64,000 bases of DNA from Oryza sativa Japonica Group. Taxonomy: Eukaryota > Streptophyta > Magnoliopsida > Poales > Poaceae. Location: contig NC_089035.1 of assembly GCF_034140825.1 (NCBI RefSeq), forward strand, positions 131,501 to 195,500. The letters are read 5' to 3'. Below, in pieces: positions 24,618 through 37,569 of the stretch. Numbering within the stretch: position 1 is the stretch's first letter; the number at the start of each line of letters is the position of its first letter. The notes under the pieces were generated by a model. That model ran no database searches. It was not told the DNA's origin and worked only from the letters and a program-made list of their open reading frames with translations. The position numbers were made by a program, and so were the translations under genes.

Positions 24618-24716
24618 GTGAGCCCCTTGCCCCGCGGACGAACCCTCCTACTCTTCTTCTTCTTCTTGTGTTGCTGCTAACCCATGGATCGATGGAGTTT
24701 TTTTCTCTCTTTTCAG
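24618..24716 (+). other. Probable 5' UTR intron of the CSB gene
   Basis: AG|GTGAGCC at 24618 and TTTTCAG ending 24716 bracket a T-rich stretch, 12 bases before the start codon at 24729. Leader introns are common in rice, but no transcript evidence is available here. Confidence 0.5.
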
Positions 24717-24728
24717 GTGACTAGCTCC

Positions 24729-27700
24729 ATGGAGGACGATGACGATGACCAACGCTTGCTTCACAGCCTTGGTGTCACGTCCGCAGACATCCACGATATT
24801 GAAAGGAGAATCATATCACAGGTACGCTACGCAATGCAATGCACTCTTCTCTCTCTCTCTCACGCCCACAAGCACAACCCATCCATTCCATATATCACAT
24901 CACAGGTATAGTGTAACTCATGCTGCACAATCTGATCGATACCTCCATTCCAGGCAACAACTGATCCTGCCGACTCATCTGGACCAACCATCAATGGAGG
25001 TCATCAGCCTGATGATGCTCTCGCCAAACTGCATCACAAACTGCGCTCTGTGCAAATTGAAATTGATGCTGTAGCCTCCACCATCAAAGGAGCTAAGCTT
25101 AAGCAACCATCCGGAAATAAACCACATGAGCATAAAGGCAAGGACCAGCCAGATCATCATGGAGCAGGACACCTCCAGCAAGCCCTTGCTGCCGACCGTC
25201 TTACAAGCCTCAGGAAAGCTAAAGCACAGATACAGAAAGAGATACTACAGTCACATCCTTCTCCATCTGCCTCCAATCGAAAAGATAAAATGCTGGCCAT
25301 GCTGGTCCAAGACGAGCCGAGGCACAAAAAGCCACCCGTAGGGCCTAAAAACATCGTGAAACGCCCGATGAAAACTGTCACCTATGATGATGACAACAAC
25401 TTCGATGCAGTGCTTGATGGAGCCTCTGCGGGATTTATGGAAACTGTGAGCCTCTCTGGGCCTTGTTTCCTCTCATATCCGTTATGCCTCACTCTCTTCT
25501 AACAATATACGATATATTTTCTCTTCTTCTGTAGGAAAGGGAAGAACTGATCAGGAAGGGTTTGTTGACACCATTCCATAAGTTGAAGGGCTTCGAGAAA
25601 CGTGTGGAACTACCCGAACCTTCTCATAGACAAGATGATTCTGCAGGACAAACTGAAGAAGCCATGGAAGCTTCCAGGATTGCTAGAGTTGCTCAGTCGC
25701 TAAAGCAGATTGCACAGAACCGCCCAGCAACCAAATTGCTTGATTCAGAGTCTTTACCTAAGCTAGATGCACCTGCTGCCCCATTTCAGAGACTTGGAAA
25801 ACCCCTAAAGCGTCCTGTCTCTCCCAGTTCAGATGAGCAGGAAAAGAAGAGACCAAGAAATAAGACCAAAAGACCACTGCCTGGCAAGAAATGGAGGAAA
25901 GCAAACTCAATTAAGGAATCATCATTGGATGGTAAGTCAAGGGTTCTTCACAGCTTGTAGGCTTTCCTGTTATTGTACATACAGTTGCACTTTCAAAAGG
26001 AATACTCTATCTGCTTCTCTGTATAACACTCTTTGGGTGAGATCACTGCTCTGAACATATTGTTCTACTTTCTGAACTTACAGACAACGATGTTGGAGAG
26101 GCAGCTGTGTCAGTTTCAGATGATGATGAAGATCAAGTTACAGAAGGCTCTGATGAGTTAACTGATGTTACCCTTGAAGGAGGTTTGAGAATTCCTGGCA
26201 CACTTTACACGCAACTATTTGACTACCAGAAAGTGGGAGTGCAGTGGCTATGGGAGTTGCATTGTCAAAGGGCTGGTGGAATAATTGGAGATGAAATGGG
26301 CCTGGGAAAGACTGTGCAGGTCTTGTCATTTCTTGGTTCCTTGCATAACAGTGGGCTCTACAAGCCTAGCATTGTTGTTTGTCCTGTAACCCTTTTGCAA
26401 CAGTGGCGAAGGGAGGCCAGTAGATGGTATCCAAAGTTCAAGGTTGAGATCTTACATGACTCTGCAAACAGTTCATCTAAAAAGAGCAAGAGGTCTAGTG
26501 ATTCTGACAGTGAAGCTTCCTGGGATAGTGATCAGGAAGAAGCGGTTACATGTTCAAAACCTGCAAAGAAGTGGGATGACTTGATTTCACGTGTTGTGAG
26601 TTCAGGATCAGGTTTGCTTCTGACCACATATGAGCAGTTAAGGATCCTAGGGGAGAAGTTGCTTGATATAGAATGGGGATATGCTGTATTGGATGAGGGT
26701 CACCGCATTAGGAATCCTAATGCTGAGATTACTCTTGTGTGCAAGCAATTGCAGACCGTGCACAGGATAATTATGACAGGTGCACCTATTCAAAACAAAC
26801 TTTCGGAGCTTTGGTCTCTCTTTGATTTTGTGTTCCCTGGAAAACTAGGTGTCCTGCCTGTGTTTGAGGCTGAGTTTTCTGTTCCAATTACTGTTGGTGG
26901 GTACGCTAATGCAACACCATTGCAAGTGTCCACGGCGTATCGATGTGCTGTTGTCCTACGTGACCTGGTCATGCCGTACCTTCTTAGAAGAATGAAAGCT
27001 GATGTCAATGCACAGCTTCCCAAGAAAACAGAGCATGTTCTTTTCTGTAGTCTAACTACTGAGCAACGTGCTACTTATCGTGCATTTCTTGCTAGTTCGG
27101 AGGTGGAACAAATCTTTGATGGTAACAGAAATTCCCTTTATGGGATAGATGTTCTAAGGAAGATATGCAATCATCCTGATCTACTTGAGAGAGAACATGC
27201 TGCTCAGAATCCTGACTATGGGAATCCTGAAAGAAGTGGAAAGATGAAAGTGGTTGAGCAAGTTCTTAAAGTATGGAAAGAACAAGGTCATCGTGTTCTT
27301 CTTTTCACTCAGACACAACAAATGCTTGACATTATGGAGAACTTCTTGACAGCTTGCGAATACCAATACCGAAGAATGGATGGACTTACACCTGCAAAGC
27401 AAAGAATGGCACTTATTGATGAATTCAATAACACAGATGAAATTTTTATTTTCATTCTGACCACGAAAGTTGGTGGACTGGGTACGAATTTGACTGGTGC
27501 AAACCGGATTATTATATATGATCCTGACTGGAATCCTTCAACTGACATGCAGGTACTGTTTATGTAAGAGTATTGTACTGCCAGTCTCTATATTTTTCTT
27601 TAATTCTGCAAATTGTTTCAATATTTCTCCCAAAGCATTTTCAAAACTCTAAGAAGGTTCTAAATAACTGTCTTAATTTACTTAAATAAAATGTCGACTT

Positions 27701-29120
27701 CGAAAAACTGCATGCCAGTGATAGATTACCTGGCAGATGAATAATTTGTACCATAGTCTACTGATACTGTTGCTGGCTTAGTAATGCCTTGTGATTTATT
27801 CATTAAATTTTGGATTATATATTTATATCTTGTTTTATCTTTAAAAGAAAATATCTCTGCAAAGTTGCATTTATCTAAATTACCATGCTAACAAGATTAA
27901 ATTCTCTATGGTTAGGCTAGGGAACGTGCATGGCGAATTGGGCAAACTAGAGATGTGACAGTTTATAGACTGATCACGCGTGGGACAATAGAGGAGAAAG
28001 TCTACCATCGTCAGATATACAAGCATTTCCTCACAAACAAAGTACTGAAAGACCCTCAGCAGAGGCGGTTTTTTAAAGCCAGAGACATGAAGGATTTGTT
28101 TACGCTGCAAGATGATGACAATAATGGCTCAACTGAAACATCAAATATTTTCAGCCAATTGTCTGAGGATGTGAATATCGGAGTTCCGAGTGACAAGCAA
28201 CAAGACCAGCTATATGCAGCCTCTGCTACACCGACAACCTCTGGGACTGAACCGAGCTCATCCAGGCATGGACAGGGTAAAGAAGACCATTGCCCTGACC
28301 AAGCAGATGAAGAATGCAACATTTTGAAGAGCCTTTTTGATGCTCAAGGCATTCATGTAAGCAATATTTTTTTTATCTCTTTAAGGCAAATTAGCTGCCT
28401 CAATTTTTGTTTCTAAAAAATGATACACTCTTTTTTGGACTTCCTCAGAGTGCGATCAATCATGATGCCATAATGAACGCTAATGATGACCAGAAGCTGC
28501 GCCTAGAAGCAGAAGCTACACAGGTGGCACAAAGGGCAGCTGAAGCTTTACGCCAATCACGGATGCTCAGAAGTCATGAAAGTTTTTCTGTTCCTACATG
28601 GACTGGAAGAGCTGGTGCTGCGGGGGCACCATCCTCTGTCCGCAGGAAGTTTGGGTCAACACTCAATACCCAGTTGGTTAATTCTTCTCAGCCATCAGAA
28701 ACTTCAAATGGCAGGGGCCAAAGTCTTCAGGTGGGTGCTCTAAATGGCAAAGCACTGTCCTCCGCTGAGCTTCTGGCCAGGATACGTGGAACCCGAGAGG
28801 GAGCAGCTTCAGATGCACTAGAACATCAACTCAACCTGGGATCAGCTTCCAATCACACATCGAGTTCATCAGGGAATGGCCGTGCATCAAGCTCTTCTAC
28901 TAGGAGCATGATCGTACAGCCTGAAGTCCTAATCCGCCAATTGTGCACCTTCATACAGCAGCATGGTGGTTCCGCCAGCTCAACAAGTATAACTGAACAC
29001 TTCAAGAACCGGATACTGTCCAAGGATATGCTGCTGTTTAAGAATCTGCTGAAGGAAATAGCTACGTTGCAAAGAGGTGCAAATGGTGCAACGTGGGTGC
29101 TGAAACCTGACTACCAGTAA
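24729..29120 (+). CDS. CSB: CSB/ERCC6-type SNF2 ATPase (transcription-coupled repair)
   Basis: Six exons (24729-24821, 24954-25445, 25535-25931, 26084-27552, 27916-28356, 28449-29120) give 1187 residues. The N-terminal part has an acidic start, a coiled-coil-like basic region and a Lys/Arg-rich nuclear-localisation-type segment (about 300-320). The SNF2 core follows: [15 protein letters not shown], motif [10 protein letters not shown] (396-404), DEGH (531-534), then helicase-C motifs ending AREAWRIGQ-like (818-827, here [10 protein letters not shown]) and [13 protein letters not shown]. The C-terminal part has a GARIRG-like ALLARIR region ([10 protein letters not shown]) and a final winged-helix-like segment ([18 protein letters not shown]...). 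CSB remodels chromatin and recruits repair factors to RNA polymerase II stalled at DNA lesions. The Arabidopsis counterpart is CHR8. Start: first Met after the likely leader intron, followed by a short acidic stretch as in the family. Confidence 0.92.
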
Positions 29121-29544
29121 TATTAGCTATAGCTGCAAAGTTTTGGCTAGGTGTAGCGAACAGCATAAATTAATTTCATTCAGATTGGAGATGCAAAAAT
29201 CGATGAGGGAAATGCCTCTAATGCCTTTTTGATGAAGACTGAATTCTTTTTGTAGGCAATATACAACTTTTGTAGGGTAGATATACAAATCTGAAACAAA
29301 AACATGTAGGTGACAGGTTGTAAATGCATGAATACAGACATTTGTCGCTGGAAGCATTTCTTGTGGATTTTTTGTAGCTGTATTGAATGATCAGTGGTAT
29401 GTTGTCCGTTATTTGTAGCTTCTTCCATCAAATCCGGACGAGCTGTTGTTGGAATCCACACCTTGTAATGCGGGAGCGGGAGATGTTCAGCTTCCTACAG
29501 TATACTCATGGACTAGCCCGGGAGATGTTACTTACACTAACATA

Positions 29545-29778
29545 CTCCCTCCGTTTTTTAATAGACGACACCGTTGACTTTTTCTCACATGTTTGACCAT
29601 TCGTCTTATTTAAAAATTTTATGCAAATGTATAAGATATAAATCACACTTAAAGTACTATGAGTGATAAAATAACTCATAACAAAATAAATTATAATTAC
29701 GTAAATTTTTTGAATAAGACGAATGATCAAACATGTGAGAAAAAGTCAACGGCGTCATCAATTAAAAAACGGAGGTAG
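29545..29778. mobile_element. Stowaway-type MITE (Tc1/mariner), 234 bp
   Basis: CTCCCTCCGT at the left and CGGAGGTAG at the right form the terminal inverted repeat, with inner arms containing GTTGACTTTTTCTCACATG and its complement. A TA dinucleotide flanks both ends (29543-29544, 29779-29780). It lies 425 bp past the CSB stop codon. Its right end is duplicated (see the next repeat). Confidence 0.85.
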
Positions 29779-29832
29779 TATACTCTATTAGCTCATCTAT
29801 TAAAAAACGGAGGTAGTATACTCTATTAGCTT
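29761..29832 (+). repeat. 38-bp tandem duplication spanning the right end of the Stowaway MITE
   Basis: The block starting ATTAAAAAACGGAGGTAG occurs at 29761 and again 38 bases later at 29799. It includes the last ~18 bp of the MITE plus the flank. It ends just before the target-site copy of the copia element. Confidence 0.85.
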
Positions 29833-29841
29833 GGTCTGATC

Positions 29842-30102
29842 TGTTGAAAGTGAATAAGATTGATTGAGCGAGAGGGATTGAGCGAGAGAGAATTGCACAA
29901 AGGAATGTAGGGAATGAATGAGCAGTATCTTTATTGATCAATGCGGTACAATATATAGATAGGGAAGGGGTGGTAGGGAAGGGGTGGCAACCGGAGACGC
30001 GATGGTTGGGCCGTTGCCAAGGAGCGCCTAGGGAAGGCGCGGTTGCCTTCGGTTGCGATCCATCCTTTTATATGGATGAGATCATCCTGTTGTTTCATAA
30101 CA
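29842..30102 (-). repeat. 3' LTR of the copia element
   Basis: TG...CA ended repeat, nearly identical to 37129-37386. It differs mainly by a short tandem duplication of a GGGAAGGGGTGG-type stretch near 29960-29990. The adjoining purine-rich tract on the minus strand marks it as the 3' copy. Confidence 0.92.
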
Positions 30103-33100
30103 CTCCCCCTTGATCGAATCCAGCTTTGATCATTGCTCTTTCACTGTTTTAGATATCTGTAAAGATAATCTTAGAAATAAGTATAGTTAAATACATAACG
30201 TAAAACTCCTCGAAAACCCAGTGGAAAAAATAAGGAGAGAACCATGATATATATTATTGACTATTTTATATCTATGAGTAAAGCTCATAGTATGATCCAA
30301 AATAGTATAATGTCTACAGTTATCATTTAGTAAAAACTCCAGTGGGGAAAAACCAAATGATAAGACATATAACTTATGTTGATATTACCTCGTTAAAAAC
30401 TTTGAATGAGAAAACCTAAAGGGTAAAACTCATACAAAGGAAAAAGAGTATAATACTACGAAAATAAGTTATTTTCCAGAGGAAGATGCTTCCCTTGAAT
30501 CCTGCAAATTTTTGGGTCGTCTCATACCAATTCTTTCGACACATTTAAAGAATGTGGAGTATGGTAGAGATTTTGTGAATAAATCAGCAAGATTATCACA
30601 TGACTTAGTTTGCAAGATGTTTATCTCTCCATGTTACTGAAGCTCATGAGGATAAAATAATTTAGGAGCAATATGCTTAGTGATGTTGCTCTTAATATAA
30701 CCAGTTTCCATCTGAACAACACAAGCGGCATTATCTTCATAGATAATGGTAGGTGATTCCAATGAACCAATACCACAAGATGTTAATATGTGGTTAACCA
30801 TTCTGCGAAGCCATACACATTCACATGATGCCTCATATAATGCAATTATTTCAGAATGATTTGTGGAAGTGGCTACCAAAGTCTGTTTAGAAGACTTCCA
30901 TGAAATAGCAGTTCCACCTTGTAAAATACGAATCCTGTTTGTGATCTAGCATTATGGGGATCAGATAGATAGCCAGCATCAGTATACCCAATTAAAGTCG
31001 AATCCTGGTTCTTTTTAAAGAAAAGTCCAAGATCTCTTGTGCTATTAAGATATCGAAAGACATTCTTAACTCCAGTCCAATGGCGTTGGTAGGAGCAGCG
31101 CTGTATCTTGCTAATATATTTACCGAGAAAGCAATATCTGGCCTCGTACTATTTGCAAGGTACATAAGTGCGCCAATAGCACTAAGATATGGAAAATCAG
31201 GTCCAAGTACATCCTCACCATCTTCCTTTGGTCTAAATGGATCTTTCTCCACATCTAGAGATCGAACCACCATAGGGGTTTTGGAAGGATATGACTTGTC
31301 CATATTAAATTTCTCCAAAATTTTCTGGATATATGCACTTTGGTGCACAAGGATTCCTGAAGGTAAATGCTCAAGTTGTAGACCTAAGCAAAATTTGGTT
31401 TGACCCAAATCCTTCATCTCAAATTCCGTCTTTAAATGATGACGTGCTTCATTAATATCTTGTGTATTGCCAATGATGTTGAGATCATCGACATATACCG
31501 AGATAATACAAAATCCTGTGGGGGACTTTTTGATAAAGACGCACGGGCAATCATCATTTTTAGTGTATCCCTTTAGCGAAAGGAATTCACTTAATCGGTT
31601 GTACCACATCCTGCCCGATTGTTTTAAGCCATAAAGTGACTTCTGCAACTTAACACAATACATGTTACGATTTACCTTCTGATTCGGGATGTCGATTCCG
31701 TCAAGAACCTTCATGTAAATATCATAATCAAGTGACCCATAAAGATATGCTGTCACTACGTCCATCAACTGCATAAATAGACGATTTTGTACTGCCAATG
31801 ATATTAAATATCGGAAAGTTATACCACTCATAACTGGAGAGTAAGTTTCGTTGAAATCAACGCCAGGTTTTTGCGTAAAACCTTGTGCTACAAGCCTTGC
31901 TTTATATCTCACCACCTCGTTGTTTTCGTTCCGTTTCCGGACGAAAACCCATTTGTATCCCACAGGAAAGATACCACGAGGAGTAGGCATTACAGCCGAG
32001 AATACATCTCTTTTGTAAAGCGAGGCTAATTCTGCGTCAATTGTGTCCTTCCATTTGTTCCAATCAGAGCGCTTTTGGCACTCTTTTATAGACCTAGGTT
32101 CTGGATCAACTTGGAGGCAATCAGCAATTTGTTCAGAAAAATTAATGTCGACAATTGTAGCTCTTCTATCAAAAGATTCTCCAGTTTCAGAGTAGTTGAT
32201 GGCAATTTCATCAACCCTTATAGACTCATCGTGATCTCCCAAAACAATGTGTCTATGGTCTTCCGAATTCCTAGTCTCAGCATTGTGCACCACCGAGCTA
32301 GGTTGCAGACTATCACGATCTGCTTGATATATAGTGTCAATTTGGTGTGTACCAACTAAAGGTTGGTTTGCATTTACCGTCTTTCTTTGTTTATTAGCAA
32401 TTGTTTCTCGCTGAGTGGCCATACTTCTTCCTCTCTTTTTAGTGAGTGGAAGTTGAGTGGTTTTATTTGGTACCTCCACTCTTTCTGGCGCATTCTGAGC
32501 GGGAATGAAAGATTTAGTCACACCTTTATAATTGGTAAATGCATCTGGCAGATTATTTGCAAGTCTTTGCAAATGTATAATTTTCTGAACTTGAAGTTCA
32601 GTTTCAGTAGTACGTGGGTCTGAGGCTGGAACACCTTGGGCATCCCAATCAATTTCCTGGCATTCTTTCTGGTACTTGAAGTCTCCCCCTAATGCCGGGA
32701 AATGTTACTCATCAAAGATAGAGTCAGCGAACCAGGCAGTAAATAGATCACATGTTAAGGGTTCTAAATACTTTATGATCGACGGAGATTTGAATCCCAC
32801 ATAGATCCCCACTTTCCTGTGTGGGCCCATAGCAGTACGCTGTGGTGGTGAGATCGGTATGTATACAACACAACCGAACTTACGCAAATGGGAAATATTT
32901 GGAAGATTTCCACGTACTAACTGCATTGGGGAAGTTTCATGATATGCAGTTGGTCGTAGTTGGACAAGGTCAGCAGCGTGCAGAACTGCATGACCCCAAC
33001 ACGACGAAGGTAATTTGCAATTCATCAATAATGGTCGAGTAATAAGCTTAATTCTTTTTATCAATGATTCAGCCAAACCATTTTGTGTGTGGACATATGG

Positions 33101-36069
33101 AACAAAGTGTTGAACCTGAATTCCCAATGCCATACAATAATCATCGAAAGCATGGGATGTAAATTCGGCAGCATTGTCCATACGGATTGATTGAATCCTA
33201 TGTTCAGGGTAATTTGCCTTCAGCCTTATAATTTGAGACATTAATTTGGCAAAGGCATGGTTTCGTGTCGATAGAAGACACACATGAGACCATCTAGTAG
33301 ATGCATCAATCAGAACCATAAAGTACCTAAACGGTCCAGATCTTGGCACAATAGGGCCATAGATATCTCCTTGAATGCGTTCAAGGAATTTAAGTGGTTC
33401 GGCTCTAATTTTGAGATAAGATGGTCTCAAAATCAGTTTCCCAGTAGCACATGCAGTGCATACGAAATCGGAGGATTTGGGAAATTTGTCAGTGATCAAA
33501 TGATGACCAATAGAGTTGCCAATAATTTTTCTCATCATCCCGATACTAGGGTGCCCAAGTCGATCATGCCAAGTGTGGAATGCATCAACATTTTGAAAAA
33601 TTACTTTGTACGTAACATGTGCAATGGGCTTAATGTATGTATAGTACAATCCCGATGTGAGAGATGGAATTTTCTCGCAAATGCATTTGCCATATCTGTT
33701 TTGTTTGGTTAAGAGAAGAAATTCTTCTCGATTATCCATATGGGTTTCAATGTGAAACCCATTTTGACGGATATCTCTATAACTTAGTAGGGTACGGGTT
33801 GAATCAAGATACAATAAAGCATCCTTGATTGTAATTTGTGTACCCATTGGGAGTGTAATAATTGCTCATCCTGAGCCAACTATCACAGTATCGCGCCCAG
33901 TGATAGTCAAAACTTTGCCTTCTCTCTTTTTGAGAGTTTGAAAGTATTTGATCTCCCTAAGTATAGAGTTTGTGGTACCACTGTCCACAAGACATAATTC
34001 CTCTCCAATCGGAGTGATATCCTTAGACATCTATAATGAAAGAAGAATTGCTTGATTAAGAATTCTTTATCCAATATATATACATACATAAAATAATTAA
34101 AACATCAGATACATAGTATGACGTTTACAAATGTTAATAGTACATACTCTAATGACTAGCAAGTCTTATAACCTTATAATATAAGGGAGTTTGTACTCAT
34201 CGACTTATTACAACCATTATTGTTTTAACAAACTATAGGATATCAATATACTGTCTCAAACACACTGAGATTAAAGCAGCTTTATCTCTAAGTGGGACGC
34301 ACTGAGATTACAGTAAATCTCCAAGTGGGTCCGTTGAGCAGTATTCGATGAGCATGTCATCCATTGCAGAAAATGCAGCGGTATCCTCTGGGAGAAGAGC
34401 GAGGTTGTTCTCTGGTTCAATAGGAGCCTAGTGAGAACTTTCAACATCCGGTCTTTCTTTTGTAAGATGAAGTGAGCTTCAAATCTTAGTTCCTCAGAAG
34501 ACTTTTTCGCCTTTAGGGATTTCTGATACAGGAGAACAAGATGTTTTTGGGATGTGGCAATCTTTAGTGACATGATAGTCAGATCCACACCTGTTGCAAT
34601 GCCTGTTGCTATTGCAACGAGGTTGTGGTGCCTTACCCTTCTCTTTTCCTTTCTATCGACCATTGGATTTGCACCTTGTTGTTATGTTGCGTTTTCCAGT
34701 CAGATTCTTAGGGTTATTCGAGGAATTTCCCTTGAATCCTTTAAGTGCGATACTGTTGGTTTAGTATCTTGTCCTCCGGAAACATAGTTGATAGAGTTTT
34801 CTCTATCTTTCTGCTTTCGTTGGCTCTTATCGCAAAATATCAACTTGGAGCAAATGTTGTGAACAGCATGATTGTATTCTGCCACAGTTTAAAATCCTGT
34901 AGGCGTAAATGAATCCAGCCATAATTAGCCTCATGCCAAATGTGTTCCTTTTGCTGATCATAACGCTCTATTAGAGCTTTCCATTGGTTGAGAGGGATCG
35001 TCTCCAACATGTACTCATGTTTGAGATCTTTATAGATGTAGAGCCTCAGAAGGAAAAAAGGCAATATATAGCTTTCTGTTCTCAACTGGTGGATCCCAAT
35101 CATTGGGTTCCTCAATTGCATTTGAAATCCCGCAAGAAGAAAGAAAAAAATATTTTGATATCGGAAGCCCAAATTGGGTAGTTACTCCCATCGAGGGCGA
35201 GTTCGTCGAACTCTATAGTTGCCATGTCCCTATAATCATGATTATCATTATTAATTACAGAGGTAAATTAATAAAAACATGATATTGTGGTTGTAATCTC
35301 AATGCGTAATGTAAGACTTCATATTTTGTAATGTTTCGAAAAGATGTAGGCTATAGACCTGACAATTTGAGTTAGAGATCGAAATTAGATGGCACAATGT
35401 GGATAATCTCCAAGTAATTAAACAGTGGAGTAGATCTCTTAATAGTGGGCAAGTTATACTTGCTGCCTAAAACACGGTCTCCAGGCAAATATATTCTGGT
35501 GAATATACCGCAGCCAATGTTTAGGACTCCACTACCTTGTGCTCAACCAAATTTCAAATAATCTCATTTTTCAAAACATATTCTCGGAAAATAACACATG
35601 TGGGTAATCATTGTGAGATGTAGACCTCTGTGAGATGGGCGGGTTACTCGCTGCCAAAGTTATGGTCGATATGACCAAAGTATAGGACTCCATCTACATG
35701 TGATTAATTTCCGAGTCAAAGTTTGTAGTCGAACATGCATTAAATCCTCCATTAATCATGTTGTACATAGTTGAGAGAATTTGCTAAATCAAAATACAAA
35801 ATTTATAGAATTTTGTAAATTAATGAAGCGAGAAAGTAGAGTGTGTCTTGAAATAGTATGCAAAAGGTATGTTATTAAGACAACAAATAAATTTAGTGAA
35901 GCAGGGTATTTAAATAAACACCTATGCTAAGTAACATATAACATCAGTGGTTTACAGGACCAGTACATAGTAATTTGTACAACTGAACTGCTTGTACTAA
36001 ATTATCAAAGATATAGGGACTAATAAGAAAATGCTGCTAAATTAGAAAATAAAAACTAAAAAAAATAAA

Positions 36070-36960
36070 GGGTAAATGGGTGGTGGGCCGAAATCAATAG
36101 GATTCGGCCCACCACCGCTATTGTGCGGCCGGCCCATCGGCCCGAGGGGAAAAGGGCGCAGGGGGCGAGGGGGTGTTACGGTTAGAACCCTAACCGTTCC
36201 CCTCGCGGTGTGCGCCGCCGCCGCCACCGATTGGCCGCGCGTCCTCCACCTCTTCTGCCGCCGCCGCCATTTCGCCGCCTCCTCCTCCACCACTTTGGCC
36301 GCCGTTTCCACCGCCGCCTTTCTCATCCACCGCCGATCCCATTTCCGCCGCCACCTTCTCCCCCTGAAACGCCGCCACCGCTGCCTCCATTTCCGCCGCC
36401 GCCCACCACCGCCTGCATCCACCGCCGTCTCTACCGCCCGCCGCCGCCATCCACCGTCCGCCGCCGCCGCATCCCCCATGTCGGCCGGCGGTTTGCCGGC
36501 TAGAGTTAGGCCGACGGCCCCAACTCCTCATCGGAGTCGGAGACCGGTCGAGCCCTTACACCGTTCCCCATCCCGCCATTTGAGAGCGTGCGGGAGCCAT
36601 GGGGAACGGCGAGCCATGTGGAGCGGAGGCCGGGACGGCGAGCAGTGGCTTCACCGGCATGACGGCGAGACGACGATGGGTTGAAGTAGGCCGGCTCCCC
36701 CGTGCGCGCTGCCATGGTTTCGTTCCGGCCGGACTCCGGTGCCACGGGAGTGGGGGAGCGGCGTTGGCGTGGCGTCGGCGACGTCGTGGCGCGGGTGATG
36801 GCGGGGTTGGAGTAGCAGCAATGGTGATGCGGCGCCGAGGGTTGTGGCGGCGGCCACTAACCCTAGGCCCGCGCCTGGCATGGTGATGGTGGCAGTGGTG
36901 GCGACTCCTCGTTGTACGATGGAGGAGGTGGTGCAGATGGCGGGCTCGGTCATGGCGAGG
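36070..36960 (-). other. GC-rich block in the leader of the copia element
   Basis: About 0.9 kb of CCG/GCC-rich sequence sits between the primer site and gag, in contrast to the AT-rich remainder of the element. Open frames exist on several strands, but all are low-complexity Arg/Pro/Ala/Gly strings with no domain. It looks like host-derived GC-rich exon-like sequence or an unusual leader; which of these cannot be settled here. Confidence 0.5.
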
Positions 36961-37128
36961 AATACCAAGAACGGCGTCGATCGGCCAAGAACGGCGTCGA
37001 TAAGTAACTGAAGGTAGACATCTCGTACCTTTCCTGTTGATTCTTTCGCTTTTCCTTGAGATCAAAAGCGATGTAGTTTCTTCTTTCACTTCGCGATCTC
37101 CTTCGCGAGAGCGAAAGTGCTGATAACA

Positions 37129-37386
37129 TGTTGAAAGTGAATAAGATTGATTGAGCGAGAGGGATTGAGCGAGAGAGAATTGCACACAAGAATGTAGGGA
37201 ATGAATGAGCGGTATCTTTATTGATCGATGCGGTATAATATATAGATAGGGAAGGGGTGGCAACCGGAGACGCGATGGTTGGGAACCATCACGTCCGTTG
37301 CCAAGGAGCGCCTAGGGAAGGCGCGGTTGCCTTCGGTTGCGATCCATCCTTTTATATGGATGAGATCACCCTGTTGTTTCATAACA
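37129..37386 (-). repeat. 5' LTR of the copia element
   Basis: Partner of the LTR at 29842-30102. TTTTATATGGATGAG near its right end contains a TATA-like run on the plus strand, and the minus-strand promoter element is not clear. The primer-binding-type sequence lies directly inside it. Confidence 0.92.
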
Positions 37387-37569
37387 TGATCAATGGATCT
37401 GACAGGAACCGAAAAGGAGAGGATGGTCATCTGGTCAAGCGATGCAACAAAATTTATAACTCCGTATTTTTGTTACTGTTCTGGTATGGTTCACAGTTGG
37501 CAGCGTTACCGGAAGCTTTTGTTGGTGGCTATCCTCGTGGATCCACATTTGGCTTCAGGATCAGCGTCT

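Larger units (their letters stand above)
29842..37386 (-). mobile_element. Ty1/copia LTR retrotransposon, full length but broken
   Basis: A 7.5-kb element is flanked by the 5-bp direct repeat TGATC (29837-29841, 37387-37391). Two LTRs, 261 and 258 bp, have TGTTATGAAAC...CTTTCAACA ends on the minus strand. A purine-rich tract AAGGGGGAG abuts the 3' LTR (30103-30111). A TTATCAGCAC-type primer site abuts the 5' LTR (37117-37128). On the minus strand the order is leader (35225-37128, with a GC-rich block), gag (about 34270-35223), protease/integrase (about 32700-34030), reverse transcriptase (30990-32570) and RNase H (30630-30880). Integrase before RT is the copia order. By eye the LTRs differ at about six of ~245 aligned sites plus two short indels, suggesting insertion about a million years ago. 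The coding region has at least six breaks. Family name not resolved. Confidence 0.93.

Noticed and set aside
36042-37263. Several 100-235-codon frames in the GC-rich leader of the copia element
   Set aside because: Frames on both strands overlap, consist of Arg/Pro/Ala/Gly strings and show no domain. Kept only as an observation about composition.
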